Of a DNA stretch of 12,120 nucleotides, positions 7,601-12,120 are shown piece by piece. Location: positions 1 to 12,120 of the forward strand of contig JAHADO010000017.1 in the NCBI GenBank assembly GCA_018375265.1. Direction: 5' to 3'. A program made the translations under genes and the position numbers. Origin of the DNA: Campylobacter concisus (GTDB lineage Bacteria > Campylobacterota > Campylobacteria > Campylobacterales > Campylobacteraceae). A model generated the notes under the pieces. That model saw only the letters and a program-made list of their open reading frames with translations. It was not told where the DNA came from and searched no databases. Every line of letters starts with the position of its first letter. Within the stretch, counting starts at the first letter, position 1.

Positions 7601-8255
7601 AGCTTTTTTCTTTTCTATTGAATTTGTGATAAGCGTCGTTATTGTCGTATTTTTTATGTGGCTCTTTAACTCTAAAAATAGAGCCATAAGAAAATTTTGG
7701 GGCAGATCACAGAGATTTTTTGGCGGATATAAGCTAGAAGTTATCGGTAAATTTAGCGACGAAGCAAATATCTTGCTGATAAATCACCAAAGTATGCTTG
7801 ACATCATCGTGCTTGAAGAGATCCATCCTAAAAATATCTGCTGGATCGCAAAGGCACAGATAGGCAAGATCCCGATCATCGGTAAAATTTTGAGCCTTCC
7901 AAAGATGATAGCAGTCGAGCGAGAAAATAAGCACTCACTGATAAAGCTTTTAAGCGAAGCAAAAGACAGAGTAGAAAGTGGCCGTGTTTTAGCGATATTT
8001 CCAGAAGGCACAAGGTCTCAAACCAGAGAGTTACTACCATTTAAAGGTGGCGCAAAACTGCTAGTTGAAAAGCTAAATTTAAAGGTTCAACCTATCGTAA
8101 TCGTTGGAAGCGATGCGATGAAAGTGAAAGAATTTAGCTTTAAAAAAGCTGACATCAAGCTCTTTTGTCTTGATCTAGTCGATACCTCAAAACAAAACTG
8201 GCTAGAGGCGACTAGAGAGAACATGCAAAAAGTCCTAGACGAAAATAGAAAATAA
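7587..8255 (+). CDS. plsC: 1-acyl-sn-glycerol-3-phosphate acyltransferase
   Basis: Inner-membrane enzyme that adds the second acyl chain to lysophosphatidic acid, making phosphatidic acid for all phospholipids. The 222 residues (from TTG 7587) begin with a membrane anchor (~10-27). The acyltransferase blocks follow in order: block I NHQSMLD, with the HX4D pair H67 and D72; block II around AKAQIGKIPIIGKI (88-101); block III FPEGTRS (138-144); block IV around VQPIVIVG (167-174). All catalytic residues are present. A GTG at 7581 would add two residues but has no room for a ribosome binding site. The gene overlaps the previous one by 14 bases and ends the plus-strand operon, matching Cj0516 in position. 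Confidence 0.95.
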   Translation: MSKIRAFFFSIEFVISVVIVVFFMWLFNSKNRAIRKFWGRSQRFFGGYKLEVIGKFSDEANILLINHQSMLDIIVLEEIHPKNICWIAKAQIGKIPIIGKILSLPKMIAVERENKHSLIKLLSEAKDRVESGRVLAIFPEGTRSQTRELLPFKGGAKLLVEKLNLKVQPIVIVGSDAMKVKEFSFKKADIKLFCLDLVDTSKQNWLEATRENMQKVLDENRK

Positions 8256-8264
8256 TTTTAGCTT

Positions 8265-8290
8265 TGTAAATTTACAATTTAAAATTTACA
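8265..8290. terminator. AT-only inverted repeat just after plsC, possible weak terminator
   Basis: TGTAAATTT (8265-8273) and AAATTTACA (8282-8290) are perfect 9-base inverted copies with an 8-base loop, followed by TTTT, nine bases after the plsC stop. Placement and the short T-run suggest a terminator, but the stem is almost all A-T and so weak. The left arm is also part of a 12-base palindrome (TGTAAATTTACA, 8265-8276), which could instead be a protein site. Confidence 0.35.
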
Positions 8291-8355
8291 TTTTAAGTAG
8301 CTACCATAAAGAGTTAAAATTAATAAGCGATAAAGCAAATGTTGATGTGATATTA

Positions 8356-8535
8356 CCCTGCAAATTTATACAAATTGCTGATATCTTTTATAAGTTTTTG
8401 TATATCAAAGCATGTGTCCAAATTTACCATATCTTACTAACACATCGCCAATACTAATTCAGCTGTTTTGTTATGAGCATTAAATTTTTCTTCATATACA
8501 AAAATTTGTTTTGACAATAAAATCCACTGCTTAAG
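8356..8535 (-). pseudogene. Possible remnant of an unidentified protein gene
   Basis: One minus-strand frame reads two protein-like stretches separated only by TAG TAA (8434-8439). The first has 32 codons with KQIFVYEEKFNAHNKTAELV near its middle; the second has 26 codons, starting DMVNLDTCFDIQKLIKDISN. Flanking stops lie at 8536-8538 and 8353-8355, and weaker similar-looking sequence extends on the far side to about 8610. The residue mix (Glu, Lys, Asp and amphipathic runs) looks more like decayed coding DNA than random AT-rich sequence, but stretches this short can arise by chance. I cannot assign a family. Confidence 0.25.
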
Positions 8536-8656
8536 CTAAAACTCTTGATGGCTTCTTATTAGCTGTAGAATTTTATTAAGCCATAAAATGTGATTTGTGA
8601 TTGCAGTGATAAAAATAATAAAAATTTAAATTTTAATTATATAGATATGACAACTA

Positions 8657-8678
8657 TTTGGCGGAGAGCTCCGCCAAA
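8657..8678. terminator. Strong hairpin between convergent plsC and lpxD, probable bidirectional terminator
   Basis: TTTGGCGGAG (8657-8666) pairs perfectly with CTCCGCCAAA (8669-8678) around two bases, and one more A-T pair flanks it. It is the most GC-rich structure in the gap. On the plus strand it is followed by TTTAGTTTTTCTT, a reasonable U-run for stopping read-through from the plsC operon, although that run lies inside the 3' end of lpxD. For lpxD the hairpin begins immediately after the stop codon but lacks a U-run. Confidence 0.7.
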
Positions 8679-8679
8679 T

Positions 8680-9636
8680 TTAGTTTTTCTTAAAAAATCT
8701 CAATATCTTTGCTTGTAGTTTAAACTGCTCTGAAAGCTCCATTATCGGATAAGCTCCAGCGTATTTTTTACCTCCAGGCAGGTCTTTACTAACGCCTCCG
8801 CGTGCTGCGATCTGAGCGAAGTCTCCGACACTTACGTGTCCAGCTGAGCCACTTTGTCCGCCCATTACGACGTTTCTGCCTAGCACTGTTGAGCCAGCAA
8901 GCCCAGTTTGTGAGACGATGAGGCAGCCATTTCCAAGCTCGCAGTTGTGGCCTATTTGAACGAGATTATCTATCTTTGTGTAGTTTGCGATCATAGTGCT
9001 TTCAAAGACGCCACGATCTATCGTCGTGCAAGCGCCGATCTCGACAAAATCGCCCAAAACAACATTGCCATTGTGATAAATTTTCACATGCTCGCCAGTT
9101 TTTGTATGCGCATAGCCAAAGCCGTCGCTGCCGATGACGCAGTTTGCTAGCAGGTGGCACTCGTTGCCCACCACGCAGTCATTATAGATGACGACGTTTG
9201 GGTGGATGATGCAGTTTTTACCAATAGTTACGTTATCGCCCAAAAACGCCCCAGCCATCACTATTGTGTTTTCGCCCACACTCACGTTTGAGCCGATATA
9301 GACATTTGGCATTATAGTGGCGCTCTGGGCGATATTTGACGGTTTTGGCTCGCAAAAAAGCGGCTTAGCGTAAATTTTACTAAGGATAGCAAACGCAAGG
9401 TGCGGGTTGTCGCACACAAGCGCTACCATGCCAGCTGGCACTAGGTCCAAAAGCGATTTTGTCACCAAGATAGCTCCAGCGTTTGAAGTGCTTATAAATT
9501 TGGCATTTTTCTCGCCATCGCAGTATGTTAGCTCAGCTTTATTTGCATTTTTTAAAGAATTTAGAGCAAAAATTTCAAGATCTTCTCCGCTAAAAGTAGC
9601 ATTTACTTTTAAGGCTATTTCGCTTAGTTTCATCAT
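8680..9636 (-). CDS. lpxD: UDP-3-O-acylglucosamine N-acyltransferase
   Basis: Cytoplasmic enzyme of the third committed step of lipid A synthesis; it transfers an acyl chain from acyl-ACP to the 2-amino group of UDP-3-O-acylglucosamine. The 318 residues comprise an N-terminal uridine-binding domain (~1-100), a left-handed beta-helix of hexapeptide repeats (~105-285, for example IMPNVYIGSNVSVGENTIVM), and a C-terminal helix rich in Lys and Phe. The catalytic histidine is H230 in VQIGHNCELG, equivalent to H239 of E. coli, and GSDGFGYA (169-176) is conserved. The start ATG (9636-9634) overlaps the ilvH stop as ATGA; a second ATG follows directly, so the protein may begin one residue later. Third gene of the ilvI-ilvH-lpxD operon, matching Cj0576. 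C. jejuni has two lpxD genes; whether this genome does is not visible. Confidence 0.95.
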   Translation of the reverse strand: MMKLSEIALKVNATFSGEDLEIFALNSLKNANKAELTYCDGEKNAKFISTSNAGAILVTKSLLDLVPAGMVALVCDNPHLAFAILSKIYAKPLFCEPKPSNIAQSATIMPNVYIGSNVSVGENTIVMAGAFLGDNVTIGKNCIIHPNVVIYNDCVVGNECHLLANCVIGSDGFGYAHTKTGEHVKIYHNGNVVLGDFVEIGACTTIDRGVFESTMIANYTKIDNLVQIGHNCELGNGCLIVSQTGLAGSTVLGRNVVMGGQSGSAGHVSVGDFAQIAARGGVSKDLPGGKKYAGAYPIMELSEQFKLQAKILRFFKKN

Positions 9637-10100
9637 ATATCCATTATCACAGATCCGCCGCGCACGACATCAACTGGGTTAAATTTCTTTATTGACTTCA
9701 AAAAACTCTCTACCCTGCTCGCATCGTCAGCCACCATGACGACGATGTAGTTTTCGTTTGTGTTTGTGACGATGCCATTGTATGTCTTTAGTATCGCCTC
9801 AAGACCAGCAAAATTTTCACCAAGCGGAATTTTCACAAGTGCCATCTCTTTTTCGACAAATTCGCCACTTTCTATGACTTTATATGTTGGTATGAGTTTG
9901 TGAAGCTGCTTTACAATCTGCTCTAAAACCCTCTCATCGCCGCTTGTGACGATGCTTAGTCTTGAGAAGTTGCTCTCAGGTATCGGGGCAACCGTGAGCG
10001 TGTCTATGTTGTAGCCCCTACCCGCAAAAAGCCCAGAAATTCTAGCTAAAACGCCATGTTCATTTAAAACTATAACCGAAATCGTTCTTCTGATACTCAT
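9633..10100 (-). CDS. ilvH: Acetolactate synthase small (regulatory) subunit
   Basis: Regulatory partner of the acetohydroxyacid synthase large subunit; it raises activity and confers valine feedback inhibition. The 155 residues have an N-terminal ACT domain (~4-78) starting RRTISVIVLNEHGVLARIS, followed by LFAGRGYNIDTLTVAP. G16 and N31 align with G14 and N29 of E. coli IlvH, residues known to matter for valine binding, so feedback control is probably kept. Residues ~80-155 form the second ACT-like domain. The ATG overlaps the ilvI stop (ATGA), with AAGGA six bases upstream inside the ilvI end. The gene overlaps lpxD by 4 bases. The pairing with ilvI is the normal arrangement. Confidence 0.97.
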   Translation of the reverse strand: MSIRRTISVIVLNEHGVLARISGLFAGRGYNIDTLTVAPIPESNFSRLSIVTSGDERVLEQIVKQLHKLIPTYKVIESGEFVEKEMALVKIPLGENFAGLEAILKTYNGIVTNTNENYIVVMVADDASRVESFLKSIKKFNPVDVVRGGSVIMDI

Positions 10101-11794
10101 TTTTCTTCCTTGCTCTTTAATATCATATTATAAATCGCAGCCCCAGCTGGAACCATAGGAAGCACGTCCTCAAAGCGGTCGATCCTCACGTCGATAAGAG
10201 CTGATTTTTTGCTCTTGATCGCCTCTTTTAAAGCCTTTTTAAACTCATCTTTGCTCTTGCAAACAAAGCCAACGCCACCAAATCCCTCAGCGATCTTTAC
10301 AAAATCAGGCTGCAAGCTAAGATCAGTCGATGAGTAGCGCTTTTCATAGAAAAATGTCTGCCACTGGCGCACCATGCCTAGGAAGTTGTTGTTTAAGATG
10401 ATGTTTATGACAGGGACATTTGTCTCATAAGCGGTCATTAGCTCTTGGATATTCATAAGTATCGAGCCATCGCCTGTGAAATTTACAACCAAATGCTCAG
10501 GCATAGCGCACTTTGCTCCGATCGCTGCAGGGAGGCCATATCCCATCGTGCCAAGACCGCCACTTGTGACAAGCTGCCTTGCGCGGTTAAATGGATAAAA
10601 CTGCGCCACCCACATCTGGTGCTGACCAACGTCAGTTGCGATGATAGCCTCAGGGCCAACTATCTTTGCGGTCTCTTCAACGACCCATTGAGGCTTTAAG
10701 ACCTTGTCGATATCTGTGTAGCCAAGTGGATTTAGCTTTTGATATCTATCTAAAATTTCTCTCCAAGGTGCATAGTTTTTGGGCTCACCTTTTACCTCTT
10801 CGTAAAGCTCGCTTAGCACGTTTGTAAGGTCGCCAACTATCGGATAGTGAGCGTTTATGATCTTTGAGATAGAGCTTGGATCGATGTCGATGTGAATGAT
10901 CTTAGCATGTTTAGCAAACTCGTCAGTTTTGCCTGTGACCCTATCGCAAAATCTAGCGCCAAGCGATATGAGAAGGTCGCACTCGCTCAAAGCCATGTTT
11001 GAAGCGTAGCTGCCGTGCATACCCGCCATGCCTAAATTTAGCTCATCTTTTGCGTCAAGCACGCCAAGAGCCATAAGCGTCTCAACCGCTGGGATGCCTG
11101 TTTTTTTCATAAATTTACGTATGATCTCGCTTGCATTTGATGCGACTGCACCGCCACCGATGTAAAGAAGCGGCCTTTTTGCTTCATTTATCGCAGCTGC
11201 AGCTTTTTTGATCTGCTTAGAGTTGCCTTTATATGTCGGCTTGTAGCTTGGGATAGAAATTTCTTTTGGATAGACAAAGTCGCCAAGCCTTGAAGTGACA
11301 TTTTTTGGGATATCGATATGAACTGGTCCTGGGCGGCCTGATCTTGCGATATAAAACGCCTCTTTTATGATGCGAGGTAGCTCCTCGACGCTATTTACTA
11401 AAAAGTTGTGTTTGACACAGGGGCGTGAAATGCCGACTGCATCGATCTCTTGAAAGGCATCTGTGCCGATCATAAAGGTTGGTACTTGACCGCTTATAAG
11501 CACAACTGGGATGCTGTCGCTGTAAGCTGTGGCAAGACCAGTGACCGCGTTTGTAAAGCCAGGACCACTTGTCACAAAAGCCACACCAACTTTGCCGCTA
11601 ACCCTAGCGTATCCGTCTGCTGCGTGAACGGCTGCTTGCTCGTGGCGAACCAAGACGTGCTTAAAATAAGTTTGTTTATATGTCTCGTCGTAGATATTTA
11701 AAGCTGCACCGCCAGGATAGCCAAAAACTATCTCAACGCCCTCTTCGTGCAAGGCTTCGCTTATCATCTGTGAACCAGAAATTTGTTTTATCAT
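10097..11794 (-). CDS. ilvI: Acetolactate synthase large (catalytic) subunit
   Basis: ThDP- and FAD-dependent acetohydroxyacid synthase (also named ilvB), first common step of valine, leucine and isoleucine synthesis; it condenses pyruvate with pyruvate or 2-oxobutyrate. Numbered from the GTG at 11797, the 566 residues show an N-terminal PYR domain with GYPGGAALNIYDE (26-38) and catalytic E53 in VRHEQAAVHAADGYAR; a central FAD-binding domain (~190-340); and a C-terminal PP domain with the Mg-ThDP motif GDGS (442-445) ending in NN (469-470). C284 in GARFCDRVTGK replaces an aspartate usual in the family (RFDDR). The likely start is ATG at 11794, with AAAAGG (11808-11803) eight bases upstream; the adjacent GTG at 11797 would add one residue and has 5-base spacing. 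First gene of its operon, overlapping ilvH by 4 bases, with its own promoter. Confidence 0.96.
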   Translation of the reverse strand: MIKQISGSQMISEALHEEGVEIVFGYPGGAALNIYDETYKQTYFKHVLVRHEQAAVHAADGYARVSGKVGVAFVTSGPGFTNAVTGLATAYSDSIPVVLISGQVPTFMIGTDAFQEIDAVGISRPCVKHNFLVNSVEELPRIIKEAFYIARSGRPGPVHIDIPKNVTSRLGDFVYPKEISIPSYKPTYKGNSKQIKKAAAAINEAKRPLLYIGGGAVASNASEIIRKFMKKTGIPAVETLMALGVLDAKDELNLGMAGMHGSYASNMALSECDLLISLGARFCDRVTGKTDEFAKHAKIIHIDIDPSSISKIINAHYPIVGDLTNVLSELYEEVKGEPKNYAPWREILDRYQKLNPLGYTDIDKVLKPQWVVEETAKIVGPEAIIATDVGQHQMWVAQFYPFNRARQLVTSGGLGTMGYGLPAAIGAKCAMPEHLVVNFTGDGSILMNIQELMTAYETNVPVINIILNNNFLGMVRQWQTFFYEKRYSSTDLSLQPDFVKIAEGFGGVGFVCKSKDEFKKALKEAIKSKKSALIDVRIDRFEDVLPMVPAGAAIYNMILKSKEEK

Positions 11795-11808
11795 CACTTT
11801 AGCCTTTT

Positions 11809-11820
11809 GATAAATTTATC
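11809..11820. promoter_or_regulatory. 12-base palindrome at the predicted ilvI transcription start
   Basis: GATAAATTTATC is a perfect palindrome lying between the ilvI -10 and its ribosome binding site, over the predicted start of transcription. It could be an operator, but short A-T palindromes are common in this DNA. Confidence 0.3.
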
Positions 11821-11824
11821 GCAA

Positions 11825-11830
11825 ATTATA
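11825..11830 (-). promoter_or_regulatory. -10 element of the ilvI-ilvH-lpxD promoter
   Basis: TATAAT is read on the minus strand, preceded by GGGA and a T/A-rich tract (GTTAAAATGGATTTAAAATG) with no recognisable -35, as usual for Campylobacter. Transcription would start near 11818, leaving a leader of about 24 bases. That is too short for a leader-peptide attenuator or T-box, so end-product control is probably through IlvH. Confidence 0.6.
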
Positions 11831-12022
11831 TCCCAAAGCATTTTAAATCCATTTTAACTTTTTAGCGAAATTTGGGCGTTATCTTAAATTTTTTGAAAAA
11901 TTTTTGAGTTAAAAAAGCGAAAAATACAAAAGATTTTACATATATTTATACATATTATTTTTAGTATTTTGATAAATTTGGCAAATTTAGAGCAAAATTT
12001 AGAAAAAAGCGGAGGGGCGATA
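11831..12022. other. AT-rich spacer upstream of ilvI, leading into the tandem repeat
   Basis: Together with the promoter and the repeat, this completes a stretch of more than 300 bases with no certain gene. One plus-strand frame is open from 11897 (after TGA 11894-11896) to the window end. It reads basic residues, then an Ile/Leu/Phe-rich run, then [18 protein letters not shown], and enters the repeat. It has no ATG or GTG, only TTG at 11969 and 11978 without a ribosome binding site, so I do not call it a gene. Confidence 0.4.
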
Positions 12023-12120
12023 GCCAATCCAGCCAATCCAGCCAATCCAGCCAATCCAGCCAATCCAGCCAATCCAGCCAATCCAGCCAATCCAGCCAAT
12101 CCAGCCAATCCAGCCAATCC
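12023..12120. repeat. Perfect 9-bp tandem repeat, at least 10.9 copies, running off the window
   Basis: The unit GCCAATCCA repeats ten full times plus 8 bases with no mismatch. Because the unit is a multiple of three and contains no stop in any phase, all six frames stay open: Ala-Asn-Pro, Pro-Ile-Gln or Gln-Ser-Ser on the plus strand; Gly-Leu-Ala, Asp-Trp-Leu or Ile-Gly-Trp on the minus strand. Perfect identity implies recent expansion by slippage, or continuing homogenisation. It is far richer in G+C than the DNA just before it. The other end lies beyond the window. Confidence 0.95.

Larger units (their letters stand above)
8256..8679. other. 424-base intergenic region between convergent plsC and lpxD
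   Basis: No intact gene, tRNA or known RNA is visible. It contains the A-T inverted repeat at 8265-8290, a possible minus-strand gene remnant (about 8356-8535), a 14-base palindrome AAAATTTAAATTTT (8621-8634) and the strong hairpin at 8657-8678. In C. jejuni I would expect crcB after plsC, so this may be where gene order differs. Confidence 0.6.

Noticed and set aside
8256..8679. tRNA or structured small RNA in the plsC-lpxD gap
   Set aside because: No cloverleaf or T-arm-like GTTCRANNC sequence was found; only AT-rich inverted repeats and the terminator-like hairpin.
11798..11820. Leader-peptide attenuator or T-box ahead of ilvI
   Set aside because: The predicted leader is only about 24 bases, with no room for a leader peptide rich in Leu/Val/Ile codons or a T-box.
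11884..12117. Minus-strand open frame of Gly-Leu-Ala repeats followed by Lys/Ile/Phe-rich sequence
   Set aside because: The 9-bp repeat keeps every frame open, and the tail is what AT-rich DNA encodes by chance. No ribosome binding site is seen. It could only be real as the end of a gene starting beyond the window.
12023..12120. CRISPR-like array
   Set aside because: The 9-base units are directly adjacent with no spacers, so it is a simple tandem repeat.

Overview
The window looks like chromosomal core DNA of a Campylobacter, probably from the C. concisus-like, less AT-extreme part of the genus. Three things support this: the AT-rich codon use, the promoter style (a good -10 with little recognisable -35 at most start regions), and gene order. 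The run clpB / ctpA-purC-purS-purQ-(periplasmic protein)-plsC matches the Cj0509c-Cj0516 neighbourhood of C. jejuni, and lpxD-ilvH-ilvI matches Cj0576-Cj0574. The species assignment is inference from recalled gene order and could not be searched.

Layout. (1) 2-514, plus strand: the C-terminal part of a CorA-family divalent cation transporter, cut by the window edge. (2) 527-553: a hairpin between convergent genes. (3) 565-3138, minus strand: the full-length disaggregase ClpB. It is read from a near-perfect sigma70 promoter (TTGACA-17-TATAAT) overlapped by a HAIR-like inverted repeat, the recognition site type of the heat-shock repressor HspR. (4) 3358-8255, plus strand: six tightly packed genes that look like one operon, ctpA, purC, purS, purQ, an envelope protein of unknown function and plsC. 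Every junction from purS onward overlaps. (5) 8256-8679: a 424-base gap with AT-rich inverted repeats, a possible minus-strand gene remnant and a strong hairpin. (6) 8680-11794, minus strand: an overlapping ilvI-ilvH-lpxD operon. (7) 11798-12120: the ilvI promoter, AT-rich DNA, then a perfect 9-bp tandem repeat of almost 11 copies that runs off the window.

How the genes work together. PurC, PurS and PurQ act in de novo purine synthesis; PurS and PurQ are the accessory subunits needed by the small type of PurL, which is encoded elsewhere. PlsC (phosphatidic acid synthesis), LpxD (lipid A synthesis), CtpA (periplasmic proteolysis) and the unknown protein serve the envelope. IlvI and IlvH form acetohydroxyacid synthase for branched-chain amino acids.

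The most striking anomaly is an in-frame TAG at codon 48 of purS (5542-5544), in a gene otherwise intact from start to stop. It is a sequencing error, a recent nonsense mutation or a suppressed codon. I saw no mobile element, CRISPR array, tRNA or rRNA. Apart from the purS stop, the tandem repeat, the unknown envelope protein and the 8.3-8.7 kb gap, this is ordinary housekeeping DNA.
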